A stretch of 64,000 nt of DNA from JACOMS01 sp051252005 (GCA_051252005.1 JBPOEZ010000002.1:460022-524021), one strand, 5' to 3'; counted from the first letter of the stretch, positions 42,427 to 51,622 are shown. Notes: generated by a model not told the origin, from the letters alone. Numbers and translations: made by a program.

Positions 42427-43641
42427 CTATTCTATGGTGAACGTCAGCCCCGCATGGGCCTTTAGGCGCTTAATGAGCTTATCCCCCATAAGAGACGCCG
42501 GAGTCCAGAAACCGCCTTTCGCAGATTTCGGAATGTCATTAGCAAGACAAGCCGCCGCTTGGGCGAGCATTTTAGCAGTAGAGCCATATCCAGGATCGCG
42601 GTCGCCCGTGACGCGCGCCGTGACGGTTTCTCCGCTAGGGGTCTCGCCCATAAAGACGAGATCATAGCGTCCTTCACGCTGGTCTTTTTCGGACGGGCCT
42701 TCGCCGGGTTTTGGCAAGACAAAGTTTTCCATGAACCAGCGCATAGGCGGAATGATAAGGCCAACCATAAAGGCGTTAATGCCCCAGCTTAGCGCCCGCG
42801 CTTTACGCTTCCCGCTCCCGCCTTTTCCGGTCACCATCGCTTCTTCGTATAGAAAATCATCGCCGTAGCGATTGCCCGATAGAGCGTTAGAGCGGTGTAC
42901 TATGCGGGCATTAATGGCCTCCATAATGAACGGCCCAATCCAGCTTCCATAGTCTTTATCAAGGCGTGCTTTCACCGTGCGCTGCCGCGCCGTGAAACCA
43001 TGACCTTGCGGGCAGAGGCTATAGGGATCTTTTAATTGTTTTCGCAGTTCCGCATCGCCGGAGGCCTCTTTGACCATATTAATGATGCTCGCAACTGTTC
43101 CGCCGGACGCTCCGCCTTTCATTTTTGCAACGCGCATTTTCACGTGGTGGCAAGTTTGGCCGTGGGTGGCCTCTGCATTGTTTTGCAAGAAATGAACGCC
43201 AAGATCAGACGGAATAGAATCAAACCCGCAAGAGTGGACGATCCGCGCGCCTGATTTTTTCGCCGTGTCTTCGTGGCGCTCTTGCATTTTGCGGATCCAT
43301 TGCGGCTCACCGGTTAGGTCGCAGTAATGCGTTCCGCTCTCTGCGCAGACTTTAACAAGCGTATCGCCGTAAAGCGCGTAAGGCCCAACGGTAGAGATAA
43401 TAACTTTAGCGCGAGCACACAGAGCGCGAAGCGCGTCCTCGTTATGGGCATCAGCCAAAAGAATGTCTATGCCCTCAAGTTCGGCATCAGACGCGAGCGC
43501 TTGCAACTTACTTTCAGAGCGGCCGGCAATCGCCCAGCTCACAGAGCCACCGCTGAACTGCTCCCGCATATAACGGGTCATGATCTGCCCAACAAAACTC
43601 GTGGCCCCGTATACGATAATATCAAAGGATTTGTCTGTCAT
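42427..43641 (-). CDS. Saccharopine dehydrogenase-like NAD(P)-binding protein
   Basis: A 404-residue protein from the ATG at 43641 (AAGG 8 bases upstream). The Rossmann N-terminus is DIIVYGATSFVGQIMTRYM, followed by WAIAGRSESKLQAL and the conserved YCDLTGEPQWIRKM. This is the trans-acting enoyl-reductase-like branch (saccharopine dehydrogenase family, related to Rv2449c), with a hydrophobic segment near 260-285. Substrate unknown; in actinobacteria relatives act on lipids. Confidence 0.85.
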   Translation of the reverse strand: MTDKSFDIIVYGATSFVGQIMTRYMREQFSGGSVSWAIAGRSESKLQALASDAELEGIDILLADAHNEDALRALCARAKVIISTVGPYALYGDTLVKVCAESGTHYCDLTGEPQWIRKMQERHEDTAKKSGARIVHSCGFDSIPSDLGVHFLQNNAEATHGQTCHHVKMRVAKMKGGASGGTVASIINMVKEASGDAELRKQLKDPYSLCPQGHGFTARQRTVKARLDKDYGSWIGPFIMEAINARIVHRSNALSGNRYGDDFLYEEAMVTGKGGSGKRKARALSWGINAFMVGLIIPPMRWFMENFVLPKPGEGPSEKDQREGRYDLVFMGETPSGETVTARVTGDRDPGYGSTAKMLAQAAACLANDIPKSAKGGFWTPASLMGDKLIKRLKAHAGLTFTIE

Positions 43642-43771
43642 GGTGAACCTTGGGTTATGGGTCAAGTTTGTCTGCCCATAGATGTCAGGCAGAAAGCTCA
43701 TTGTAAACATAAGACAAAGTAGTTTGTTGCCTTGCTAATGACGAATTTTGCGGATCATCGCTATAAGCATG

Positions 43772-43798
43772 AAAACACGGCGGCAGAGAACTGCCGCC
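43772..43798 (-). terminator. Terminator of amtB
   Basis: Stem GGCGGCAG (43779-43786) and CTGCCGCC (43791-43798), loop AGAA, followed on the minus strand by a T-rich run (GTGTTTTC, 43778-43771). It lies 9 bp past the amtB stop. Confidence 0.8.
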
Positions 43799-43806
43799 GC
43801 TCTTAT

Positions 43807-45090
43807 TTAATTATAGGCGCTTTCGCCGTGAAGGGCGTAGTCTAGGCCTTCGATTTCGGCTTGTTCGTCCACGCGTAGTCCTAGGGTCACTTTAAGGATA
43901 AACAGGATGATGGCGCTGGCGATGGCTGACCAAGCAATCACGGCGGCTGTGCCAGTGAGCTGGGCTACGAAATTACCTTCGCCCGTACCGCCAAGAACTG
44001 TGGCTGATAGGAACGGCAGGAGCAGGATACCGAGAATACCGCCAACACCGTGAACCGCAAAGACATCAAGACTATCATCGATCTTGAGTTTCACGCGGAT
44101 GAGGTTCACGGCAAAGTAACAGACAACACCGCCTGCGAGGCCGATAAGCAGCGCGCCGCCTGGGCCGAGAACGCCTGCGGCAGGGGTTACGGTGGCAAGG
44201 CCTGCGATGGTGCCGGTGGCAGCGCCCACAAGCGTGGGTTTTTTATTATTGATGGCTTCAAGAACAACCCAGCTCATCGTGCCGACAGCGGCGGCGATGT
44301 GGGTCACGAGAAGCGCCATGCCTGCGCCGCCGTCTGCGGCGAGCTGTGAGCCGCCATTAAAACCGAACCAACCGACCCAAAGCATGGACGCGCCGATCAT
44401 GACAACGGCGGGGCGGTGCGGCGGGGCGATCTCGTGCGGGAAGCCTCTGCGTTTACCGAGCATGGCGACATAGACGAGCGCAGAAATACCGGCTGTTGCG
44501 TGGACGACTAGACCGCCCGCGAAATCCATAACGCCGCGTTCAGCGAGCCAGCCGCCGCCCCACACCCAATGGGTGACAGGGGCGTAAACGAATAAGAGCC
44601 AAGCGGCAGTAAAGAGCATGACAGGCAGGAATTTTACGCGCTCAACAAAGGCGCCGACGATCAAGCCGGGGGTAATCACGGCGAAGGTCATTTGAAACGC
44701 GAGAAATACGCTTTCTGGTATCGTACCAGAGACTGAACCGCGGGTGAGGTTTTTAAGGAAGAGATTATCAAGACCGCCCCAGAAGCCAGCATCAGAGGAA
44801 CCAAACGCAATGGAGTAACCTGCGACGACCCAGACAATAGAGGCGAGCGCAGCGACGGCGTAGACTTTCATGAGAACCGAAAGGAAGTTCTTTGCTCGGA
44901 CGAGGCCGCCGTAAAATAGTGCAAGACCAGGAAGGGACATGAAGAGCACGAGTGCGGTGGCGGTCAAGACCCAAGCCGTATCGCCAGCGCTTATGACAGC
45001 TTCTGGCGCGGCGGCTTCCTGAGCCAAGGCAGATCCGGCTAGGCCAAACGCGGCTAGGCCTAAGACGGATGTTTTTAGAAATCTTAGCAT
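43807..45090 (-). CDS. amtB: Ammonium transporter
   Basis: A 427-residue Amt protein with a signal peptide and 11 membrane helices. Family signatures are DTAWVLTATALVLFMSLPGLALFYGGLVRAKN (in pieces), the conserved DFAGGLVVHATAGISALVYVAML, and the pore His in the VFAVHGVGGILGILL segment. It conducts ammonium into the cell. Usually glnK precedes amtB and encodes the PII protein that blocks the channel; none is next to it here. The 498-bp region upstream is described separately. Confidence 0.96.
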   Translation of the reverse strand: MLRFLKTSVLGLAAFGLAGSALAQEAAAPEAVISAGDTAWVLTATALVLFMSLPGLALFYGGLVRAKNFLSVLMKVYAVAALASIVWVVAGYSIAFGSSDAGFWGGLDNLFLKNLTRGSVSGTIPESVFLAFQMTFAVITPGLIVGAFVERVKFLPVMLFTAAWLLFVYAPVTHWVWGGGWLAERGVMDFAGGLVVHATAGISALVYVAMLGKRRGFPHEIAPPHRPAVVMIGASMLWVGWFGFNGGSQLAADGGAGMALLVTHIAAAVGTMSWVVLEAINNKKPTLVGAATGTIAGLATVTPAAGVLGPGGALLIGLAGGVVCYFAVNLIRVKLKIDDSLDVFAVHGVGGILGILLLPFLSATVLGGTGEGNFVAQLTGTAAVIAWSAIASAIILFILKVTLGLRVDEQAEIEGLDYALHGESAYN

Positions 45091-45297
45091 GACAGTCCCT
45101 TATTTATCTTTGCGGGGTTCATGCCGCAAAAATGGGCAAACACGCTATATTATTGGGCTTGGAGGCGAATAGGGATCGAGGCCGCCTTAAAAATAGGCGC
45201 AAAAACGAGCCTTATGCTATAATTTTGTGCACAAGATGATTTGATGCGCGAGAGCCAGCACCTTCAATAAGTCGTTTTGATATCTTTGGCCTGCGCA

Positions 45298-45331
45298 TAA
45301 AGAAGCCCGATACCAATAAAGGTACCGGGCT
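45298..45331 (-). terminator. Hairpin terminator between peptidase gene and amtB
   Basis: AGCCCGATACC (45304-45314), loop AATAAA, GGTACCGGGCT (45321-45331). The one mismatch is a G-U pair in a minus-strand transcript, and a U-rich TTCTTTA follows on that strand. It is 258 bp past the stop of the minus-strand peptidase gene, so it may end that message or a small RNA in between. Confidence 0.6.
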
Positions 45332-45425
45332 AACTGAACATACGGGGCGCAGTGTATGAACAGTATTCGCTCAAAATGAAGACATACCCACAATAGCCTC
45401 AGCTGAGTCGTGGGAGTGTAACATT
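45304..45425 (-). ncRNA. Candidate small RNA
   Basis: On the minus strand a possible -10 TACAAT (45435-45430) precedes about 120 bases with a nested stem-loop (45387-45414) and ends in the terminator hairpin. There is no recognised RNA family and the -35 element is poor. Listed as a candidate only. Confidence 0.2.
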
Positions 45426-45588
45426 TCTAATTGTACAGACAAGTGTAAAGTTTTGTACCGCAACCCTTTATACTATCAGTATAAACTTTATTTGTGGCTT
45501 ATGGCTCGTCTGTCAAGACTTATTACGTAGGGTCTATCGTTTGTAATGTCATCGAAGTAAACTTGGCTGCAAATTAGGATTTAGGACC

Positions 45589-47400
45589 CTACTCTCCAAG
45601 CGCTTCATAGGTCACCAACCTAAACCGCGAGGTTTCGGCGTCTTTCATTTTTTGGCCAATGACGCCGTGAAGAGCTTCGTCCCAACCCGTCCATTGATCT
45701 ACGAAAGCATTAGCGGCGGCGCGGTCACCTGTGTGCTGGATTTCAAGCACTTCGGATAAGAGAGATGACACAGCTTCGGGATAAAGCGCATAATCAATGG
45801 CGAGTGTGCCATCTTTAAACGTCAGAAGACCTTTATCCAAATACCAATTCCACTGGATGAGTTGCATTGTGCCGTAAGCTTGTTCACGGCGGGGCTTGTT
45901 CTTTTGTAAAACACGCAAAATACCGCTTGCGTAAATCGAGCGGAGACCCTCTTCGGTATAGGTTCCAGAGTCAAAGAGTTTCTGGGCGGAAAAAAGTGAG
46001 ACAAGGTCAGCTTTCATTTCTTCAAACAGATCAGCACTATCTTGCAATGCGGCGTCAATATCGCCGCCTGTGGCTGTCTGGTCGGGACCCATATAATGTC
46101 CGATTTCATGCCAAAGCGTGCGGTAAAAATTGCCATTCAGATCAAGGTCATCGTGGTTGGCAGGGTCTGTCGCCGCGTCAAAGCCGCTTTTGGTTTCTGC
46201 AAAAATATCGGGATTTCTAAGAACCGTAGAGCGAATTAAAATTGTGCGGCCATATTGACGCGATAAGTGCCCTTCATTAGGCAAAATCGTTGCCGTATTC
46301 GTACCGCGCGACTGTCCGAAGTCTGCAATGACGTTATAAACGCCAACGGGAATGTTATTGCGAACGGTTTTGTTGGCCGTATATGGCAGCGCGTTTTCAA
46401 TGGACTGAAGATCACCAATGCTCGCGGCGAGTTCGTCGCTTTTGGGCTTATCGCGTTGCAGTAATGATAGGCTGAAAAAGCTTTTTACGCCGTAAAGCGC
46501 GTCGTCATAGGTTTCGTAACTGCCGATTTGGGCGTTGAGGTTTCCGGTAAACTGGCTCGTGACCCAAGCCGCATCGCCGCCATCATAATCATCGGCGAGG
46601 AGATCACGTGCGCGGAGCCGGAGAAAGCGAGCAAAAGCTTCGTCTGAAGTCTGAACATTATCAGCGGCAGCGTTTAAACGGTCATAGACAAACAAAATAT
46701 CTTCGGCGTAGGCCACAGAATAAGGCAGAGCGAAATAGCCTGTGGCCGTTTCAATGCGCCCGCGCAGCCCGGGATGCAAAGTATCGAGGGCCGGATAATC
46801 ATTGAGAGTATCAAGCGCGGCCTTACGCGTATGAGGCGTTGCGGTTTTGACGACGGAGCGCAGGTTGAGCAAGTTTGCTTTTTTCTCCGGATGGGCTGCA
46901 ATATACGCGTCAAACACTTCGCGGCTTGTGGCGGATGGGTAAATATTTCTCGCTGCATCAACAGGGTTTACATTCAAGAACGGCTCGCGGTCATTGCTCA
47001 GCGTTGTTGTGACCGGGCCTTTCATACTGCGGAAAAGATCTTTCAAATCCTGACGACCGGAGAGGTCATGAAGAACGGCTTCTGCGGCGCGGGCTTGCGA
47101 GTGAGTTTGCTCTAAGTATAGAGTGTGCAACCGTTCCCCTGCGGCAAGTAAGTCTTTAACCGCCGCTTTTTCGCCATCGCTGAGAAGGCTGTCATCATAA
47201 GGAAAGCGCAGCCGCATAGTTTTGGCAAGGATCGGCGCAGTTTGTTCTTCGCTCCAAGCACCGCTAATAAAATTAGATTGAGGTGCTGGTGCGGCAACGG
47301 GCTCTACAACTGGTTTTTCGATAGGTTGAGTGCTTTCCGGAACGGCCGGATCACACGCCGCTAATAGGATTGCTGCTGATAAAAATAAGTATTTTTTCAT
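45589..47400 (-). CDS. M49-like zinc metallopeptidase lipoprotein (second copy)
   Basis: A 603-residue protein started at the ATG at 47400, which gives a lipoprotein signal (MKKYLFLSAAILLAAC). Its zinc site is HEIGH at about 431-435 (LWHEIGHYMGPD) with FEEMKAD at about 459-465. It is a paralogue of the protein at 3875-5548: both share the YETYDDALYGVK / YETYDDGLYGYK block and the FLRLRA...DDYxxxxxAW block. It should be a periplasmic peptidase related to dipeptidyl peptidase III, lacking the inserted residue of the classic HExxGH. Confidence 0.8.
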   Translation of the reverse strand: MKKYLFLSAAILLAACDPAVPESTQPIEKPVVEPVAAPAPQSNFISGAWSEEQTAPILAKTMRLRFPYDDSLLSDGEKAAVKDLLAAGERLHTLYLEQTHSQARAAEAVLHDLSGRQDLKDLFRSMKGPVTTTLSNDREPFLNVNPVDAARNIYPSATSREVFDAYIAAHPEKKANLLNLRSVVKTATPHTRKAALDTLNDYPALDTLHPGLRGRIETATGYFALPYSVAYAEDILFVYDRLNAAADNVQTSDEAFARFLRLRARDLLADDYDGGDAAWVTSQFTGNLNAQIGSYETYDDALYGVKSFFSLSLLQRDKPKSDELAASIGDLQSIENALPYTANKTVRNNIPVGVYNVIADFGQSRGTNTATILPNEGHLSRQYGRTILIRSTVLRNPDIFAETKSGFDAATDPANHDDLDLNGNFYRTLWHEIGHYMGPDQTATGGDIDAALQDSADLFEEMKADLVSLFSAQKLFDSGTYTEEGLRSIYASGILRVLQKNKPRREQAYGTMQLIQWNWYLDKGLLTFKDGTLAIDYALYPEAVSSLLSEVLEIQHTGDRAAANAFVDQWTGWDEALHGVIGQKMKDAETSRFRLVTYEALGE

Positions 47401-47534
47401 TGAAAGCGTATCCTTAAGTAAAGCGGTGAGTAACAGCATGGTTAAATGCTTATAATCATTAGAGAAATATATCATACTCATAATTATCGGTAAATGCGGG
47501 TTTTCTATACAACATTCGAAGTCCTGTCGAAAAA

Positions 47535-47942
47535 TTATTGCTCAAAACCCGAATCTGGCTGGGCAGGAAGAACAGAATAAACCAACATGCCTTCGCCGTT
47601 ATGAATGGCTCGAACTAACCCTGTTTCAGATTTGACCGCATAATATCCGTTTGTGCCAAGGATACGGCTTTCGCCTTTGAGCGGAAATAACTCCAACACA
47701 CCTCCGCTATCATCAACAACAAGGTAGGCGGCTGAGGTTGTGCTCGGATTTTGAACATCGACAAGCTTAAGGCCCTCTTCCCAAAGGCGCAGACATTTTT
47801 GTTTCGCTTCAGACCAGACATAACCAGCGGAGCCGATGCATCCGTGGCCGTCTCGGTCATCGCCAACCGGTGGTGAGGTTGGTCCGCAACCTGTGAAAAT
47901 AGATAGAATCATGAAGGCCGTTGGGAACAGTATAAATTTCAT
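47535..47942 (-). CDS. Small hypothetical lipoprotein
   Basis: A 135-residue protein from the ATG at 47942 (AAGG eight bases upstream). Signal peptide with lipobox FTGC (MKFILFPTAFMILSIFTGC). The mature part has two further Cys in HGCIGSAGYVWSEAKQKCLRLW, a motif common in small secreted proteins of unknown function, then strands around AAYLVVDDSGGVLELF. No family beyond that. It is upstream of nothing obvious, a monocistronic unit. Confidence 0.7.
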   Translation of the reverse strand: MKFILFPTAFMILSIFTGCGPTSPPVGDDRDGHGCIGSAGYVWSEAKQKCLRLWEEGLKLVDVQNPSTTSAAYLVVDDSGGVLELFPLKGESRILGTNGYYAVKSETGLVRAIHNGEGMLVYSVLPAQPDSGFEQ

Positions 47943-48061
47943 CACGATCACCTTATATGATCCGAGTTTTTACTATAATGTTGTTTGGCGAGAGTAAACT
48001 CAAGGCGCTCTATCAGCGCTAGTTTTTAGGGTCTTTTGCCTGAAATCAGTCAGGCGGCATA

Positions 48062-48089
48062 AACCCTGCGAGATATATCGCGCAGGGTT
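48062..48089 (-). terminator. Probable secB terminator
   Basis: A 9-bp perfect stem, AACCCTGCG (48062-48070) and CGCAGGGTT (48081-48089), 18 bp past the secB stop. There is no long T-run on the minus strand (only TTTA), so the call is moderate. Confidence 0.5.
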
Positions 48090-48106
48090 ATAAAGAGCGG
48101 CTAGCT

Positions 48107-48616
48107 CTAATTCACGCCCGCTTGGGCAGCGCGGCGCATCATTTCTTCGCGGAACATCGCAGCAAAATCCGGCGGCTCCAACATGATGGGCGGATAACCG
48201 CCATTTTGTGTCATTTCGGCCATGATTTGGCGCGCAAACGGGAAGAGAAGCCGCGGACATTCAATCATGATCATAGGCTGAACTTCTTCAACGCCAATGC
48301 CTTGGAAAGCGAACAGACCTGCATATTCGACTTCAGCAATGAAGGCGACTTGGTCTTCGCGGCGCGCTTCGCATTTCAGCATCAACACAACTTCAACCGT
48401 GTCGTCAGACATCATCTGACGACCGATTTCTATGTTAATATTGATTGCCGGCGCAGGAAGGTTGCCCCGTAAGCTTTCCGGTGCATTAGGGTTTTCAAAA
48501 CTCGCGTCTTTTGTGTATTGCGCCAGAACTTGAAGCATAGGGCCGGTAGCGGCCTCTTCGGCTTCTGGCGTTGGAGCGGCTGGCTCCGGTGTGTCATTTT
48601 TAGGCGATTTCGCCAT
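48107..48616 (-). CDS. secB: Protein-export chaperone SecB
   Basis: A 169-residue cytosolic chaperone that keeps precursors unfolded and hands them to SecA. Conserved segments: LQVLAQYTKDASFENPNAPESL, EVVLMLKCEARREDQVAFIAEVEYAGLF, IECPRLLFPFARQIMAEMTQNGGYPPIMLEPPDF. The Pro/Ala/Glu-rich tail at the N-terminus is typical of alphaproteobacteria. It is divergent from the Tim44-like gene, as in many related genomes. Confidence 0.97.
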   Translation of the reverse strand: MAKSPKNDTPEPAAPTPEAEEAATGPMLQVLAQYTKDASFENPNAPESLRGNLPAPAININIEIGRQMMSDDTVEVVLMLKCEARREDQVAFIAEVEYAGLFAFQGIGVEEVQPMIMIECPRLLFPFARQIMAEMTQNGGYPPIMLEPPDFAAMFREEMMRRAAQAGVN

Positions 48617-48777
48617 GGGGTTCTCCTGTTAACAGGGTTTTGGTCAAGAATAGATTGCGCCTCGCGCTCGGTCAGCTAACATAGGCATTAATTTGGAGCA
48701 ACCGAACAATTTCGTATAACAGCGCAATGTGCAAGATATTGCCCGCGCTAAGACCGTTGAAGTGAAAGACGTAAATC

Positions 48778-49455
48778 ATGAATGAAGTCATTCTATATGC
48801 CGCCATCGCCACAATTGTGTGTGTAATGTTGTATTCCGTACTGGGAAAATCTGTTGGACAAGGACCCGAATCGGCCTTCGATCCCAAAGACCTCATGAAC
48901 GACGCAGCACCAGATATGGGGTTTGCGGAGACCGTGGAGTCCGATCAAGGCATTCCTGGATTGAAGGATATTATTGCGGCTGATGCCAGTTTTTCAGCAT
49001 CAGGATTTTTGGACGGGGCCAAAGGCGCTTATGGTATGATTCTTGAGGCTTTTGCGGAAGGTAACCGCGAACAGCTTGAAGAGCTTTTAACGCCGGACGT
49101 TTACGCCGTTTACGCCGCAGCCATTACCGACCGCGAAGAGAAAAATTTGACACAAGTCACAGATTTAGCGCGGCTTAAAACGGCTCAAATTCTACGCGGC
49201 GAAAAGGCTGGCAATGTCGCGCGCATTTTCGTCGAGTATGACGCAGAGCTATCGTCCGCTCTTGTGGACGCTGACGGCCAAACGGTTGAAGGCGACCCAG
49301 ATGTGCTATCGTCCGTGACTGAGGTTTGGACGTTCGAACGGGCCTTTAAATCAAAGGACCCGAATTGGCTACTCTGTGATGTTGCTCCGTCCGAAGGCGA
49401 CGAGCTTGCAGCGGATCCCACGCCCGATACCAAAACATCCGAAAAAAAGGCTTAG
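48778..49455 (+). CDS. Tim44/TimA domain protein
   Basis: A 225-residue protein with an N-terminal membrane helix (about 4-20) and a Tim44-like domain (ASFSASGFLDGAKGAYGMILEAFAEGNREQLEELLTPDVYAVYAAAI, in order). Alphaproteobacterial TimA is the bacterial relative of the mitochondrial import motor part Tim44; it is an inner-membrane protein of unclear function. It sits between secB and mltA, its conserved place. The stop is 4 bp from the mltA GTG. Confidence 0.92.
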   Translation: MNEVILYAAIATIVCVMLYSVLGKSVGQGPESAFDPKDLMNDAAPDMGFAETVESDQGIPGLKDIIAADASFSASGFLDGAKGAYGMILEAFAEGNREQLEELLTPDVYAVYAAAITDREEKNLTQVTDLARLKTAQILRGEKAGNVARIFVEYDAELSSALVDADGQTVEGDPDVLSSVTEVWTFERAFKSKDPNWLLCDVAPSEGDELAADPTPDTKTSEKKA

Positions 49456-49459
49456 AGCT

Positions 49460-50716
49460 GTGCGCCGGATATGGATAGCGGCGGCAGCGGCGCTTTTATT
49501 AAGTGCCTGCGTAACAGCCCCGAAAACCCCTGCGCCAATAGATTACCCTGGTGCTGGAACGCCGGATGTAAGCGACCCATCAATCCCGACCGACCCAACC
49601 GATCCGTACAGACCGCCTGTAGCGCAACCATCGGAACCTAATCCAACACAACCCAATCCAACAGGCCCTATAACGCGGCCTGATCAAAATAACGCATCCG
49701 TTTTTGCAAAACTGCCGCATTGGCAGACCGCCGATATGCAGCCAGCCTTAACCGCATTTGAGCGTTCGTGCGGCCTATGGGCCAAGAAAAAGGCTAGCAC
49801 TTTGATAAGCGCTTCCCACCCGGAAATGGGACGAGTTTCAGACTGGCGCGAGCCTTGCGATCTTGTGCAATATGTAGGGCAGGGGCCGCAAAGCGCGCGC
49901 AATTTTTTCCAAGCACATTTTTACCCTTTGTACCTTTCTGGCGGCGAGGCTTCTGGAACAGACGGGCTTTTAACCGCCTATTATCAACCTGAAATTACAG
50001 TGCGCCGGAAAGCTGATACTGTCTTTTCAGAGCCTATTCTTACCGTACCAGCCAAGCAAAGCCACCGCGCCTTACCACGCGCAAAAATTCGCACTTCGCA
50101 TTCAAGCGTTATTGCTTACGGGCGGCCTATTGATGTGTTCTTTATGCAGATCCAAGGTTCCGGCGTCCTCGCCTTTGAAGATGGTCGCCGAACGCGGGCC
50201 GCTTTTGCCGCTCATAATGGTCAACCCTATACGTCCATTGGCGGCGTCCTCGTCAAAGCTGGATATATGACCAAAGATCAGGCTTCAAAACAGGCCATTG
50301 AAAAATGGATGGCAGACAACGGCCCAGAGGCCACGCGCATGTTGATTAATGAAAACGAGCGTTATGTTTATTTTGAGGCGCAAAACATAGTCGCTGGCGA
50401 AGGCCCAAATGGTGCAATGGGGGTGCCGCTTACCGCTATGGGTTCTATGGCCGTTGACCCTGCTTTTCATCCTTATGGTATGCCGTTTTGGATTACCGTA
50501 AAAACACCGCAATTTGGCGGTGATTATAACGGCAAGGAAACGGGCCTTCTTATGATCGCCCAAGACACAGGCGGGGCGATTAAGGGCATGCGCCGCGGCG
50601 ATCTCTATTTTGGTTCTGGTTTTGAGGCGGGCGACAGAGCTGGCGTGATGAAACATAAAGGCCAGTGGGCGATCCTGCTGCCTCGCGCTCTATTGCGGGG
50701 GCTTGCTGTTTCGTAA
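49460..50716 (+). CDS. mltA: Membrane-bound lytic murein transglycosylase A
   Basis: Started at GTG 49460 (AAGG about 10 bases upstream), it is 418 residues with a lipoprotein signal (lipobox LSAC). After a Pro-rich linker the MltA fold follows: FFQAHFYPLYLSGG, LLTAYYQPEI, QGSGVLAFEDGRRTRAAFAAHNGQPY, then the 3D domain with the catalytic Asp in IAQDTGGAIKGMRRGDLYFGSG. It cuts murein to anhydromuropeptides. Confidence 0.95.
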   Translation: MRRIWIAAAAALLLSACVTAPKTPAPIDYPGAGTPDVSDPSIPTDPTDPYRPPVAQPSEPNPTQPNPTGPITRPDQNNASVFAKLPHWQTADMQPALTAFERSCGLWAKKKASTLISASHPEMGRVSDWREPCDLVQYVGQGPQSARNFFQAHFYPLYLSGGEASGTDGLLTAYYQPEITVRRKADTVFSEPILTVPAKQSHRALPRAKIRTSHSSVIAYGRPIDVFFMQIQGSGVLAFEDGRRTRAAFAAHNGQPYTSIGGVLVKAGYMTKDQASKQAIEKWMADNGPEATRMLINENERYVYFEAQNIVAGEGPNGAMGVPLTAMGSMAVDPAFHPYGMPFWITVKTPQFGGDYNGKETGLLMIAQDTGGAIKGMRRGDLYFGSGFEAGDRAGVMKHKGQWAILLPRALLRGLAVS

Positions 50717-50732
50717 TGGCGGTTTCGTAACG

Positions 50733-51227
50733 ATGCCGCCGCGAAAGCCTTACCGCCCCCCCGTTGATGACGGGCTATGGAAGCGCGTCGCACGCACCGT
50801 TACGCCGCTCGGCAATAAAACATCGCGTCCCGCTTGGCCAGAGCGCAGCGATTTTGCCAATATGATGCGAATTCCGCCCGTCATGCCGGAAACAGCTTTG
50901 ACGCCAGATCGGGCGCTGGAGCTAAACGGCGATAAGAAAACCCGTCGCGGACGTGTCGAAATTGAAATGCGCGTCGACCTTCATGATAAAACACAGGCCG
51001 AAGCGCTCCCATTATTACGCGATACTATTGAGCGTGCCTCAAAACGCGGCGCGAAATGCGTGCTTGTGATCACGGGTAAAGGCGCGCGCATGGACGGCGT
51101 TTTGCGCGGCGCTTTTCCGAACTGGATTAACCGCCCCGACATTCGCCCGCATATCGCTAGCTATGCCCAGTCCCACATCAAACATGGCGGCGCAGGGGCG
51201 TGGTACGTGTTTATAAAATCGGGATAA
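50733..51227 (+). CDS. Smr-domain protein
   Basis: A 164-residue protein from the ATG at 50733. The C-terminal 85 residues are a stand-alone Smr domain: MRVDLHDKTQAEALPLL (LDLHG-like), RGAKCVLVITGKGA (TGxG motif) and HGGAGAWYVFIK. Smr domains nick DNA or RNA. It belongs to the conserved timA-mltA-smr order in alphaproteobacteria. The ribosome binding site is weak, suggesting coupling to mltA. Confidence 0.9.
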   Translation: MPPRKPYRPPVDDGLWKRVARTVTPLGNKTSRPAWPERSDFANMMRIPPVMPETALTPDRALELNGDKKTRRGRVEIEMRVDLHDKTQAEALPLLRDTIERASKRGAKCVLVITGKGARMDGVLRGAFPNWINRPDIRPHIASYAQSHIKHGGAGAWYVFIKSG

Positions 51228-51274
51228 AGACCCCGACGCCTTAATCTTGGCCGTAAAATTGCAAAGCCCGACGC

Positions 51275-51562
51275 ATGAAACATCTGCGACTGTCTTTGGC
51301 TCTTTTTCTGTTCTTCGTCGGCGTCCTCTCAGGCGTGCGTTATTTGGATGCCCGAAGCGCGCACTACGTGACTTGCGTCGAGCATATCGCCGCACAAGCT
51401 GACAGCCCGTTTCTCTACCCCGAAGACGGAAAAGCTATTGCGGAAAAACTCGATAATTCAGAGGCGGAATTTGTGGTTAAAGGTCAGCCCTGTCCGGCTA
51501 TTTTAGCGGCCCATAAGGATGAACTGAAAGCGCGTTTTCAAGCCGTCAACGCAGCGGGCTAA
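51275..51562 (+). CDS. Hypothetical small exported protein
   Basis: A 95-residue protein with an N-terminal signal or anchor (LRLSLALFLFFVGVLSGVRYL) and a short soluble part with two Cys (VTCVEHIAA and KGQPCPAILAA) that may form a disulfide in the periplasm. No family is recognised. It is 47 bp after the smr gene and could end that operon. Confidence 0.6.
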   Translation: MKHLRLSLALFLFFVGVLSGVRYLDARSAHYVTCVEHIAAQADSPFLYPEDGKAIAEKLDNSEAEFVVKGQPCPAILAAHKDELKARFQAVNAAG

Positions 51563-51572
51563 CGGCGGTCAC

Positions 51573-51600
51573 AAAAAACCGCCTCGCAGAAACGAGACGG
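51573..51600 (-). terminator. Terminator of oligopeptidase B gene
   Basis: Stem CCGCCTCG (51579-51586) and CGAGACGG (51593-51600) with one wobble, loop CAGAAA, followed on the minus strand by six T (51578-51573). It serves the minus-strand peptidase ending at 51623 and lies 11 bp past the plus-strand gene. Confidence 0.85.
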
Positions 51601-51622
51601 CCATTATTTCAGTCTAAAAACT

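Larger units (their letters stand above)
45091..45588. other. 498-bp intergenic region upstream of amtB
   Basis: No supported protein gene. It holds an AAGGGA ribosome binding site for amtB at its left edge, a 10-bp perfect palindrome TTGTGCACAA (45225-45234), the hairpin at 45304-45331, a nested stem CCCAC...GTGGG around the palindrome CTCAGCTGAG (45387-45414), and an inverted repeat TTTATACT-atc-AGTATAAA (45467-45485). These look like the control region of amtB and possibly a small RNA on the minus strand. Confidence 0.5.

Noticed and set aside
45100..45140. Sigma-54 promoter for amtB
   Set aside because: A GC-N-GC pattern exists but the spacing is 10 rather than 11 and the TGGCAC half is not matched.
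45121..45222. 33-codon plus-strand frame in the amtB upstream region
   Set aside because: No ribosome binding site and no recognisable composition; overlaps the likely amtB control region.
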